This document shows positions 33,605-41,890 of a stretch of DNA of 64,000 nt, piece after piece. The number at the start of each line of letters is the position of its first letter. The stretch's first letter is position 1. Made by a program: the position numbers and the translations under genes. This DNA is from Mesorhizobium shangrilense (GTDB lineage: Bacteria; Pseudomonadota; Alphaproteobacteria; Rhizobiales; Rhizobiaceae). The notes below the pieces were generated by a model. It worked only from the letters and a program-made list of their open reading frames with translations. It had not been told where the DNA came from and did not search any database. The stretch is from positions 4,650,001 to 4,714,000 of the forward strand of contig NZ_JBEWSZ010000001.1 in the NCBI RefSeq assembly GCF_040537815.1, given 5' to 3'.

Positions 33605-34435
33605 TTATGCGTCTTTCGCCTCTAACGCGATGTCCGTTACCTCAACCAGAAATTCCTCTCGGTCACCCCAGGCGTACATGGCGACGCGATGGCAGAGGGC
33701 GGGGGGGACAATTCGCCGAAAGCACTCCTTCCCGGCGATAGAGAGAATCGCGCAATAGGCTCTGTCGATCATCAGTTCGACTGGAAGCACGAGTCTTCCC
33801 GTCGACTTGAACAGAAACCGGTCATCCTCGATTGCGATCCCATTCATATACGCGACAATAAAGATGTCATCGGCCGCGATACCCAGGTGGTGACGGTGCC
33901 AATTGTTGCGACCGATATGCACTACAAGGTTCTCATCGAAGGAAATGATGAGGGCGTCACCAAACAAGCGTCCATCTTCGGTAAGCAGCTTGAAACCGAA
34001 TCTGAAGTACGGCGATTCCGTTGAGATATCACACCGCAGAACCCAAGGGCGTGCCAAGCCAACTGAAAAATCTCGATAGTCCGCCCCCTGTGGGTTTGAC
34101 TTTTGCGTTGCTAGTATGAATTCCGAAGGAGGAGGCTTTGACATCCGTAGGCGGCTGCCTTTCGGTCGTAGATTCTCCAGTAGGAAGTCTGGATCAAGCC
34201 CGATTTTATCCGCCAGTCTCCCGAAGAGCGATTCGGTCATCTCGTTGCTTTTTCTGGCAGACGAAAACGACCGCCGGCTAACTTCTGTTGCCGCAAAGAT
34301 ATCCAGATGCACCTTGGGCCGCGACGCAAGCGGCTCGTGCTTCATCCAGCGTGATCGGTAAAGGCTGTTGAAGCGAGGCCACCAGCCTTCCGGGAGTCGG
34401 ACCTTTTTCTGAGGCTGCTTGCCTTTGCGCACCAC
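33605..34435 (-). CDS. Hypothetical protein upstream of glycosyltransferase
   Basis: A 276-residue protein not recognised. The N-terminal 120 residues are basic and helical. The C-terminal part looks like a beta-rich domain (PWVLRCDISTESPYFRFGF, NLVVHIGRNNWHRHHLGIA). It is probably co-transcribed with the glycosyltransferase 17 bp downstream. It is divergent from the peptide/ATP-grasp genes, sharing an intergenic region of about 130 bp with them. Confidence 0.55.
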   Translation of the reverse strand: MVRKGKQPQKKVRLPEGWWPRFNSLYRSRWMKHEPLASRPKVHLDIFAATEVSRRSFSSARKSNEMTESLFGRLADKIGLDPDFLLENLRPKGSRLRMSKPPPSEFILATQKSNPQGADYRDFSVGLARPWVLRCDISTESPYFRFGFKLLTEDGRLFGDALIISFDENLVVHIGRNNWHRHHLGIAADDIFIVAYMNGIAIEDDRFLFKSTGRLVLPVELMIDRAYCAILSIAGKECFRRIVPPALCHRVAMYAWGDREEFLVEVTDIALEAKDA

Positions 34436-34569
34436 ACCCCCTCCGTCGATCTTGCGTGCGCATCAATGCCTAAATCGCGCGTATCGGTGCGCACCAATCC
34501 AAAACTAGCATCTAGCTGCTGACTGGAAGCAATTGTGCGACCAGCGGTCCCAAGAAGGGAGAATTAGAA

Positions 34570-34794
34570 ATGAACGCACAACGTTTGGCAATTGCCACAA
34601 ATGCGATTGTCCCGCTCATGGCGGCCCTACCGTACGCCATCATGGCGGACGAGCCTCAGGAGAGAGCTGTCCAATATGATCCCGGCACCCAGTTGACCGT
34701 CTACGCCGGCCGTAACTTCTCGACCAGCCGGGAGGACGAAAGCGTCAATCCGTTCTTCGGTAAGTCGAGGTCCGATACCAAGAAGGACGACTAG
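34570..34794 (+). CDS. Putative ATP-grasp-modified RiPP (graspetide) precursor peptide
   Basis: A 74-residue peptide with a ribosome-binding site (gaaggga) before ATG. The central YDPGTQLTV at 36-44 matches the leader signature of the putative ATP-grasp-target RiPP family, and a Pro-Tyr pair lies at 21-22. The C-terminal core of about 30 residues is rich in Ser/Thr/Lys and Asp/Glu (STSREDESVN, then KSRSDTKKDD). Those are the side chains that graspetide ligases join by ester or amide bonds. It lies 62 bp upstream of an ATP-grasp ligase gene. Cross-link pattern unknown. Confidence 0.7.
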   Translation: MNAQRLAIATNAIVPLMAALPYAIMADEPQERAVQYDPGTQLTVYAGRNFSTSREDESVNPFFGKSRSDTKKDD

Positions 34795-34802
34795 TTCTCA
34801 TC

Positions 34803-34830
34803 GCCGCCGGGTGCAGCACCGCCCGGCGGC
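34803..34830 (+). other. Stem-loop between peptide gene and ligase gene
   Basis: A 9-bp perfect GC stem (gccgccggg / cccggcggc) with a 10-nt loop sits 8 bp after the precursor stop and about 10 bp before the ligase ribosome-binding site (aaggag). No T-run follows. It may let precursor mRNA exceed ligase mRNA. Confidence 0.6.
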
Positions 34831-34856
34831 ACACATTCATCAAGGAGAACACTACC

Positions 34857-35804
34857 ATGATCTTGATTGTGACAAGCAAGCGTGACGGTCACGTAGACGC
34901 TGTGGCCAAACATATAAGCGAGACCCGCGTTCCTTGGGTCCGCATCAACATCGAGGACTTCGCAACCAACGTCGAAGTCGACGTTCACCCGACCAAGGGA
35001 GCCGGCAGACTCTTTGTAAAGGACAGTGGCAAAGAGGTCATGTTGGAGGACATAGGAGCCGTCTGGTACAGAAAGCCCGACCCAGTGGCCGTTCAGCACT
35101 TCGAGATAGGGGACCCCGCAGCGTTGGACTATGTGGAGGCGGAGTTTAACGAAGTCGTCCATGGGCTGTATGCGTTGCTGGATCGCGCTTATTGGATCAA
35201 CAACCCCCTCCGCACCCGCATCGCCCATAGGAAGCTGCTTCAGCTAAAGACGGCAGCGAAAGTCGGCTTTGCCGTCCCTCAGACGATCGTGACTAATCGG
35301 CCCGCGGCGGCTTTGGATTTCGCTCACCAGGTCAATGGTGACTTGGCAATCAAGTCCCTCGGCGCAATCTGCGTAACTCGGATGGAGGCTGAGCAGGCGA
35401 GACAGTACGGTATCTTCACGCGCCGGATCACCGACAACGAGATGAAGGAGCACCGCGACAAGATCGGCCACATGCCGACGCTCTTTCAGGAGTTCATCGA
35501 GAAGGAGGCGGAGTTGCGAATCACATGCGTTGGCGACGAGGTCTTCGCGTGCGAGATTCGCGGCAGACCGGGAGACGTGACGAACGACGACTACCGCTTT
35601 GACACCCCGAACCTCCCGCACGAGGCGGTGGAGCGCCCCGACCTCACCGACCGCATGCATGCGTACATGAAAGCGTTCGGCCTACATTTCGGTTGCTTCG
35701 ATTTCATCGTGCCGAAAGGCGGCGGGGAGCCGGTCTTCCTAGAGATGAACCCCAACGGCCAGTGGCTTTGGGTTCAGTTGCGGACAGGTCAAGACATTGG
35801 CTAG
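34857..35804 (+). CDS. ATP-grasp ligase, graspetide-type (MvdC/MvdD-like), amber stop near C-terminus
   Basis: Predicted ligase of 315 residues that would use ATP to form side-chain ester or amide links in the adjacent peptide. Features: an N-terminal pre-ATP-grasp domain with VWYRKP, the family's peptide-binding segment region, and ATP-grasp motifs LAIKSLGA, FQEFIEKEAELRI and the metal-binding FLEMNPNGQWLW. The frame stops at TAG 35802-35804 just after GQDIG. It then continues open for 38 codons (AIANELIRFSPADPNRE...) to TGA at 35919-35921, resembling the expected last helix. The gene may thus be slightly truncated by a nonsense mutation. No third tailoring gene (such as the methyltransferase common in actinobacterial loci) is adjacent. 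Confidence 0.75.
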   Translation: MILIVTSKRDGHVDAVAKHISETRVPWVRINIEDFATNVEVDVHPTKGAGRLFVKDSGKEVMLEDIGAVWYRKPDPVAVQHFEIGDPAALDYVEAEFNEVVHGLYALLDRAYWINNPLRTRIAHRKLLQLKTAAKVGFAVPQTIVTNRPAAALDFAHQVNGDLAIKSLGAICVTRMEAEQARQYGIFTRRITDNEMKEHRDKIGHMPTLFQEFIEKEAELRITCVGDEVFACEIRGRPGDVTNDDYRFDTPNLPHEAVERPDLTDRMHAYMKAFGLHFGCFDFIVPKGGGEPVFLEMNPNGQWLWVQLRTGQDIG

Positions 35805-36086
35805 GCAATCGCGAATGAGCTCATTCGGTTTTCGCCCGCCGACCCAAACCGTGAACTGTTTCTCTCGATCTACAATGGCAAGAAATTCTGGGAAACGAAG
35901 CGTTCGGCGCGACAGTACTGAAAAGGCGGTCCCGCACGGAGCCAGGGTCGCCACGCCGGAGTGTTAGTGGCGAGCGACCCGAACAGCTATAGAATACGCG
36001 CTCCAAAACTATATAGCGCAAATAATGATATAGCGGTTCCCAGTTTCATCCTCTCGGGCGCGCCAATTGACCTGAGAAGGTGCGAA

Positions 36087-36725
36087 CTAGCCTTTGCAGA
36101 GGCTATCGAACTTTCGAATGAAGGCTTCTTGAAGTGACTTGTCGCTCGTGAGCTGACGTCCGTACGATTTGACGAAATCATTGAACGCAGGTTGCAAACG
36201 ATTCCGATAAATGACCGGAACGCTTGTATCGATAGCCTGTTTCGCTGACGAATCTACCTGTATACGCCACCGCCCTTTTGTCCGCGCTTCATGTAGCAGC
36301 CCACACCGGACAAAAGCATAGAACTCCCTCGCAGTTCCGGCGCGCGCAAACATAGTTTTGAAGGGCTCATTCGCCTCAAGGAAGCCCACAAACATATTGG
36401 CACTATCCGAATATTCGTCGGCACCCAATGGCGGATCACCTTTTCGCCGGTAGCGATAAGATTTACCCTCCAGCGTCGAGGCCAGAAATTCAATCAGCGA
36501 ACAGTGAAGGGTGACTATAGCAAATCCTTCGCCCGCCTTCTCGGGCATATTGTCCAATGCCCTAACCGGCTCAAAGTACCTGCTGTTCAGGCGCGCCAAG
36601 AAGAAGTCATCGAAAGCGTCCCTCCAGAGCTGCGGGTTCTTCGATCTTAAGAGCCGGCGCCTGGCTGCGGACCAATCGCCTACCGTTTTGTCACCGGCGA
36701 TGCGGGTATCTCTGTGAAGCCTCAC
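36087..36725 (-). CDS. HEPN-like hypothetical protein
   Basis: A 212-residue, mostly helical protein. The segment FVRCGLLHEA contains R-x4-H, the catalytic signature of HEPN ribonucleases, followed by TKGRWRI. It overlaps the upstream cyclotransferase-fold gene by 4 nt (36722-36725). Such coupling often marks toxin-antitoxin or defence pairs. RNase activity is inferred from the motif only. Confidence 0.55.
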   Translation of the reverse strand: MRLHRDTRIAGDKTVGDWSAARRRLLRSKNPQLWRDAFDDFFLARLNSRYFEPVRALDNMPEKAGEGFAIVTLHCSLIEFLASTLEGKSYRYRRKGDPPLGADEYSDSANMFVGFLEANEPFKTMFARAGTAREFYAFVRCGLLHEARTKGRWRIQVDSSAKQAIDTSVPVIYRNRLQPAFNDFVKSYGRQLTSDKSLQEAFIRKFDSLCKG

Positions 36726-37249
36726 CAGGTTCCTCCCAACAGCGCCAGAGCCTCTTTTCGCGATGGACGATCCTGGACTGGGTCGCCTGCCGTCTGAGTG
36801 TTCTCGATTGCAGCGACATACTCCTCAGGCAAGGCGTGTTCGCGGGCTCCGGCCACCACGAGGCGCAGATACCAGTCATAAGGCTTCAAACCGGGATCGA
36901 GAAAGCCATCACTGGCAATGTAAGTGAAGGCCTCGAGCTTTCCCGTTCCGTCGTCAGTTTGCACGCAAAACCGTTCAATTCGATCATATCCCTTGCCTGC
37001 GCCCTCGAAGCGGTCAAGCTGCGACAGTTCGCATTCATCAAGCTCAAACACCACCCCCACAACCCGCTGCCCAACGCGAGTGTCGGGGGCAAGCGTGGCC
37101 TTCCCAGACCCGTCTTGGCCCCGCTTGAAGAATGCCAGCGAATGGTTGTCTGCGGTCGCAACCCGCCTGACCTTTGCCGAAGGGCAGCGCGCCTGAAGAC
37201 GGGCTGTGAGCATATTTGAGCCGTAAGCAAAGTACAGCAGCGTAGCCAT
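36722..37249 (-). CDS. Gamma-glutamylcyclotransferase-fold (AIG2/GGCT-like) protein
   Basis: A 175-residue protein. It starts YFAYGSNML, the hallmark of the GGCT/AIG2 fold. The catalytic Glu is likely the one in RFEGAGKGYDR, and the conserved AFTYIA segment follows. Family enzymes release 5-oxoproline from gamma-glutamyl compounds. Its tight coupling to a HEPN-like gene suggests that the pair works together, perhaps by modifying or neutralising the partner. Confidence 0.8.
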   Translation of the reverse strand: MATLLYFAYGSNMLTARLQARCPSAKVRRVATADNHSLAFFKRGQDGSGKATLAPDTRVGQRVVGVVFELDECELSQLDRFEGAGKGYDRIERFCVQTDDGTGKLEAFTYIASDGFLDPGLKPYDWYLRLVVAGAREHALPEEYVAAIENTQTAGDPVQDRPSRKEALALLGGTW

Positions 37250-37330
37250 TTGACGAGACTACCACGGAAGCCGGCCTAACCGTATTGACAGGTTTGCCAG
37301 GCCCGGTCGCCTTCAGCGAAGGCCTGTCAA

Positions 37331-37570
37331 CTAGCGACGGTCTGCTTCCGCCGCCTTTATGATCGCAAGCGGGTCCGCGCCGACCGCCCTGGTCACCGTG
37401 ACGAACTCTGCGACGTCCAGGCGGCGTTCACCCAGCTCGAATTTCGATACAAATGTCTGCCGCCGCCCGATCCGCTTACCTAGTTCTACCTGGGTAACGC
37501 CAGCGTCCTTTCGCGCTTCGACGAGAAGCTCGATCATTTTGCGGTAGAGATCCGAACGAAGTGAGGACAC
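37331..37570 (-). CDS. XRE-family small regulator, QseC-like
   Basis: A 79-residue protein consisting mostly of one helix-turn-helix: KDAGVTQVELGKRIGRRQTFVS. It is divergent from a DUF2285 gene with a shared 170-bp region full of accccaaa-type repeats. In Mesorhizobium symbiosis islands a small XRE protein (QseC) and a DUF2285 antiactivator (QseM) form a divergent switch controlling quorum sensing and excision. The layout here matches, so it is called QseC-like; direct homology should be tested. Confidence 0.7.
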   Translation of the reverse strand: MSSLRSDLYRKMIELLVEARKDAGVTQVELGKRIGRRQTFVSKFELGERRLDVAEFVTVTRAVGADPLAIIKAAEADRR

Positions 37571-37604
37571 GGAAGCGCCAGCGTGGAAACCAGCTCTTCA
37601 ATAA

Positions 37605-37665
37605 AACCCCAAATCGATGTACCCCAAAATCGGGTATTATGGCATTCTCACCCAAACAAAGGGGT
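37605..37665. promoter_or_regulatory. Candidate operator region between XRE and DUF2285 genes
   Basis: Contains two direct copies of accccaaa (37606-37613 and 37621-37628), an inverted repeat taccc/gggta (37620-37635) and a second inverted repeat accc/gggt (37650-37665). Repeats of this kind between a divergent repressor and target fit overlapping operators of a bistable switch. Confidence 0.5.
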
Positions 37666-37740
37666 AAGGGTCACGTTCAGCTCGTCCCGAGACGCGCTGC
37701 CGACAGGTTTAATCTTCACATGAGCAAGCGGGAGATCGGC

Positions 37741-38001
37741 ATGACACCAACCTTCCTCGACCAGCCACCAGATAGCCCAGAGATCACCGCTTACGATCGA
37801 GCACATATGAAACTGTACATCCGTCTTCTGGATGCAGCGGCCGATGGCGCGGACTGGCAAGAAGCGGTTTCGATCCTCTTCGGGATCACCACTGCCCTCG
37901 AACCCGAACGGGCCCGCCGCGTCTACGACACCCATCTTGCCCGCGCCCGCTGGATGACGGAGCACGGCTACCGCGAACTGGCTCGCGTGGCCCTCCACTA
38001 G
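37741..38001 (+). CDS. DUF2285 protein, QseM-like antiactivator
   Basis: About 86 residues: DSPEITAYDRAHMKLYIRLL, then ADWQEAVSILFG, then RARRVYDTHLARARWMTEHGYREL. This is the DUF2285 pattern of small proteins in alphaproteobacterial ICEs. In Mesorhizobium, QseM blocks the TraR and FseA activators of island transfer. The ATG at 37741 has a gggag site upstream; the frame is open to 37561 but that part is not DUF2285-like. No TraR, FseA or excisionase gene is present nearby. Confidence 0.65.
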   Translation: MTPTFLDQPPDSPEITAYDRAHMKLYIRLLDAAADGADWQEAVSILFGITTALEPERARRVYDTHLARARWMTEHGYRELARVALH

Positions 38002-38085
38002 CTCAACGGGGCGATATCGAATTCGCATCCGATGTTGTCCACGCGAGGTCTTCCCTGAGAGCCAGTCAGAACCTGTGGACAGACT

Positions 38086-38146
38086 CGTGCTATCAGGAAC
38101 CGGACTATCGTGCTATCGGGAACGCCAGACACGTGCTATCGGGAAC
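38086..38146. repeat. Iteron array (three copies of cgtgctatcgggaac)
   Basis: Three 15-bp direct repeats at 38086-38100 (one mismatch), 38109-38123 and 38132-38146, each exactly 23 bp apart. Then come AT-rich sequence and a duplicated aatctaac motif (38201-38218). Regular spacing near two helical turns is typical of iterons bound by a plasmid or ICE replication initiator. No initiator gene follows, so this may be a replication-origin relic. Confidence 0.65.
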
Positions 38147-38486
38147 CGAAATAGGGATTAACCCACTGAATGGGCAACGAAAATCGGCCCCTTAACTTAA
38201 TCTAACATAGAATCTAACTTTTAAGAGGGCGCGCGTTGTTGAAAACGACGCCCCGAGACGGTGGCAGCAGGCGCAGCGCAGGTATGAACTGGCCTTGCAG
38301 CGAAGGCGCCGGCAACATCAACTGACGGTAGCTTTCTGTCCTGATGTGATTTCACTTGGCCAACGGTTCCCGCAGCCGTAGCAAAAATCCGCAGCCTCGA
38401 TGCGTAGGATACGCGCCGGTCAATCCGCCCCGAGCTCTTGAATGACCGTAGTTGGCCGGGAGCGGACTGACAGGTTTTGGGGATGA

Positions 38487-38666
38487 AGTCGCGAGAAGCT
38501 GTCGTTCCACCTTGACGAAAGCCGACGCTCGGGGTGCTATTTCGACGAGACTACTGCTGCGATTCTTGCGGGGCTCCGCCGATTCTCTGATGTGGGATTG
38601 AAACTATCCGATCCGAAAAGCATGCTCCGAGTGGCAATACTGGAAGGAATCGCGCGGGTATCCTAA
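38487..38666 (+). pseudogene. Open 59-codon segment before the Argonaute gene, likely gene remnant
   Basis: An open frame with protein-like composition (KLSFHLDES, FDETTAAILAGLRRFSDVGL, MLRVAILEGIARVS) that lacks a start codon and begins after TGA 38484-38486. Not recognised. It may be the 3' end of a decayed gene. The rest of the 38002-38695 gap holds the iterons and no other coding signal. Confidence 0.4.
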
Positions 38667-38701
38667 CAATTTGGCCATTTGCTTGAGCCGGCGGAGTGAC
38701 G

Positions 38702-41700
38702 ATGAACCACCAGGATCATACCCTCGCTCGCACCGCCGGTCGCGATGAAAGCGTCCTCCCCCTCGACGCGTTCGTCCGTTCGATCTCCGTCAACACCGAG
38801 GTGGGCCACATGCTGCTGCTCGGCGCTGGCGCGTCGATATCATCGCGCATTCCGTCCGCGTCGACCTGTATCTGGCAATGGAAGCGATCGATCTTCCTGT
38901 CCAACCATCCCGGGATGGAGCGCAATTTCGATGAGCTGTCACTCGGCATGGTGCAGGAACGTATCCAGGACTGGCTCGACACGCAGCCGGGCTTCCCGCG
39001 TGCCGGCGATGCAGAGGAGTACGGGTTCTATATCGACCGCTGCTATCCGCGCATCGAGGATCGCCGCTCGTTCTTCCAGCGGCACATCCAGGGCGCGAAA
39101 CTGAGCAGCGGCTACCGGATTGTTGCGCGCCTAGCCAAGAACAACCTGTTCCGGCTGGCCTGGACCACCAACTTCGACGGCCTCATTGCAAGAGCGCTCG
39201 CCGAGACGTCCGTCACCCCGGTGGAGATCGGGCTCGATTCGACCAACAGGATCGTGCGCACCAACCGCGCCGGCGAACTGAACTGCGTCGCTCTGCATGG
39301 GGACTACCGCTACGACGCCCTTCGCAACACCGACTCCGAAGTGCAGCGCCTCGACGGAGAATTGCGGCAGGCACTTGTCGACCAGTCAGTCGCCTCCCCG
39401 CTTATCGTGCTCGGCTATAGCGGCCGCGACAACTCGATCATGGAAGCTCTGACCGACTGCTACTCGCGTTCCGGTGCGGGCGTGCTTTACTGGTGTGGCT
39501 TCGGCGACGGGCCGCCGCCGGAAGCTGTTGCCACCCTCATCGTCGCTGCGCGCAAGGCCGGCCGTACCGCGTTCTATGTCCCGGGTGCCGCCTTCGATGA
39601 TGTCATGCGTCGCCTGGCCCTGGCCACCTTGAGTGGTGCGGACCGCGAGGATGTGCTCGGCATCATCGCCAAAACGGGCACAGAACAGCCGTCCTCGACG
39701 CCCTTCACCGTGCCGGCGGGGGCGATCGGCGGTATCGTCAAGAGCACAGCCTTCAGGCTCCGCTGCCCGGTCGAAGCTTACTCCTTCAAACCCGCCTCGA
39801 TGCCCGAGCAGGGCGTATGGCGATGGGTGCGCGAGGCGATCGGTGAACGCCGCGACCTAGTGGCCGTGCCCTACAGGGGAAGGGTGTGGGCGCTTGGCAC
39901 CCTGACCAGTATCCATGAGGTGTTCGAGGACCCTATGGCCGAAGCGCCTATTCGCGTCCCGATCGACATCAGCGAACTGCGCCATGAGGACGGCGCGGTC
40001 ACGCATCTGCTTGTGCATTCCCTCGCCCTTGCGGTCGCCGGCGCCCGGAACCTGCCATCGGAGGGACCCTTGCTGTGGGATCCGGAAAAGCCACAGCGCA
40101 GGCAGCTCGATGGCCGCAGCTACAAGGTCCATGACGCGGTCCTGCTGTTCATCCGTCGCGCCGGCCGGGACACGTTCCTGGTCCTGAAGCCTACGGTGAA
40201 GGTCCTTGCTGCCGATGGCTCGCCGGCCCCGAAGGAGGACGAGAAGGCGATCAAGCTCGGCATTTTCGGCTATCAGCACAACGACAAGTTCGACGCGGCC
40301 GTCGAACGCTGGCGCCGCCAGCTGTTCGGCGAGGGCACGCTGTTCAGTTGCCCGCCGGGCGAGGATAGCGGCTTCGTCTTCACGATCGACCGCGCGCCCG
40401 TGTCCGCGGCGATTGTGGCAGCGCCGGGAGAGACCGCGATCCCCGACAAGGCCGCCGCGAAATCGGTGCAGAAGGGTTTCAGGATCAGGGAGCCAAACCT
40501 GCTATTCGCCAGCAAGGGTAACACAGGCATGGTTAATGACCCGCACCCGGTGCGGGGCCTGGTGTCGAACCGCCCGTTCGACTTCAGCCTCACGCGTTCT
40601 GGCATGGCGCACGACATCAAGCTCGGGGTCATCTGCCCACAGCCCGAGGCCTCCACCACGGCGGCGCGGCTGACCATGCTGGAGCAAGCGGCAAGCCCCA
40701 GTGAAACTGAAAAGGATTACCTCCTGGACTTTCCGGGGTTCTCGCAGGCATTCGGCTTACCGCTCGTCATCCCGCGACCGCAGGACCTGTCATGGCGCGC
40801 GCCCGATGAGCCGTCCCCGGACCTGACGAAGGAGCGCGGCACCCGCTTCGCGGCGCGTGCTGTGATACAGGCCATCGATGAACTACGCAGCGCACAGCGC
40901 GTGAACGTCATCCTGATCGTCACGCCGCTGCGCTGGGCGAATTGGCGCTCCTTCGAGACCGACGACGAACGCTTCGACCTGCATGATTTCGTCAAGGCCT
41001 ATTGCGCCCGCAAAGGCATCGCGACGCAATTCCTCGACGAGGATACCCTGACCGATCCGCAGACCTGCCGCATCCGGTGGTGGCTGTCGCTGGCCCTGTA
41101 CGCGAAGAGCTTCCGCACCCCGTTCGTCCTGCAGGCGGCAGGCGCCGACACCGCCTATGTCGGCCTCGGTACCAGCATCGACCGTCACGGCCCACACGGC
41201 CGCAAGGTCGTGCTCGGCTGCAGCCACATCTTCAACCAGCAGGGCCAAGGCCTGCAGTACCGTCTGAGCAAGGTCGAGAACCCAAGCTTCGACCGCCGCC
41301 AGCGCAACGCGTTCCTGTCCCGCGACGATGCGCGGCGCGTTGGCGAATCCATTCGCCAGCTATTCTTTGAGGCTCGCAGCGCCCTGCCTCGCCGCGTCGT
41401 CATCCATAAGCGCTTCGAGTTCCGGCGGGACGAGCGCGAAGGCTTGCTTGAAGGCCTCACCGGTATAGCCGAGGTCGATATGGTTGAGATCACCGTCGAC
41501 GATGCGTTCCGCTACGTGAATTCCAAGATGTATTCGGGCAAGCTTGAGGTCGACAAGTTCCCGGTTGCCCGAGGAACCGTCATTCCAATAGGCGACCAGG
41601 AAGCGCTGCTGTGGGTGCATGGCAGCGCCGCGGCGATACGCAACAACTGGCGCTACTACCAAGGCAAGCGACGCATCCCCGCGCCGCTGCGGATCCGCCG

Positions 41701-41890
41701 GCACGCCGGTGCGACCGACCTGCAGACGCTGGCGACCGAGATCCTCGGCCTGTCAAAGATGAACTGGAACAGTTTCGATCTTTACACCCAGGTGCCCGCC
41801 ACCCTCGAGACGTCCGGTCAGATCGCGCGCATCGGGCGTTTGATGGAAAATTTTGGTGAGGCGAATTATGACTACCGGCTGTTGATGTAG
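38702..41890 (+). CDS. Fused SIR2-APAZ-short prokaryotic Argonaute
   Basis: A 1062-residue defence protein. The N-terminal SIR2-like NADase domain has GAGAS (41-45), the catalytic Asn157 in TTNFD and His199 in ALHGD. A central APAZ-like region spans roughly 350-650. The C-terminal third is MID-PIWI, with AYVGLGTSID, VVLGCSHIF and RRVVIHKRFEFRRDE. The first PIWI aspartate position reads Gly in YVGLG, so the slicer is probably inactive. Related short pAgo-SIR2 systems sense invading DNA via RNA guides and deplete NAD+. The ATG at 38702 follows GGAG by 7 nt. The stop overlaps the next gene's GTG by 1 nt, indicating coupling. Confidence 0.85.
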   Translation: MNHQDHTLARTAGRDESVLPLDAFVRSISVNTEVGHMLLLGAGASISSRIPSASTCIWQWKRSIFLSNHPGMERNFDELSLGMVQERIQDWLDTQPGFPRAGDAEEYGFYIDRCYPRIEDRRSFFQRHIQGAKLSSGYRIVARLAKNNLFRLAWTTNFDGLIARALAETSVTPVEIGLDSTNRIVRTNRAGELNCVALHGDYRYDALRNTDSEVQRLDGELRQALVDQSVASPLIVLGYSGRDNSIMEALTDCYSRSGAGVLYWCGFGDGPPPEAVATLIVAARKAGRTAFYVPGAAFDDVMRRLALATLSGADREDVLGIIAKTGTEQPSSTPFTVPAGAIGGIVKSTAFRLRCPVEAYSFKPASMPEQGVWRWVREAIGERRDLVAVPYRGRVWALGTLTSIHEVFEDPMAEAPIRVPIDISELRHEDGAVTHLLVHSLALAVAGARNLPSEGPLLWDPEKPQRRQLDGRSYKVHDAVLLFIRRAGRDTFLVLKPTVKVLAADGSPAPKEDEKAIKLGIFGYQHNDKFDAAVERWRRQLFGEGTLFSCPPGEDSGFVFTIDRAPVSAAIVAAPGETAIPDKAAAKSVQKGFRIREPNLLFASKGNTGMVNDPHPVRGLVSNRPFDFSLTRSGMAHDIKLGVICPQPEASTTAARLTMLEQAASPSETEKDYLLDFPGFSQAFGLPLVIPRPQDLSWRAPDEPSPDLTKERGTRFAARAVIQAIDELRSAQRVNVILIVTPLRWANWRSFETDDERFDLHDFVKAYCARKGIATQFLDEDTLTDPQTCRIRWWLSLALYAKSFRTPFVLQAAGADTAYVGLGTSIDRHGPHGRKVVLGCSHIFNQQGQGLQYRLSKVENPSFDRRQRNAFLSRDDARRVGESIRQLFFEARSALPRRVVIHKRFEFRRDEREGLLEGLTGIAEVDMVEITVDDAFRYVNSKMYSGKLEVDKFPVARGTVIPIGDQEALLWVHGSAAAIRNNWRYYQGKRRIPAPLRIRRHAGATDLQTLATEILGLSKMNWNSFDLYTQVPATLETSGQIARIGRLMENFGEANYDYRLLM

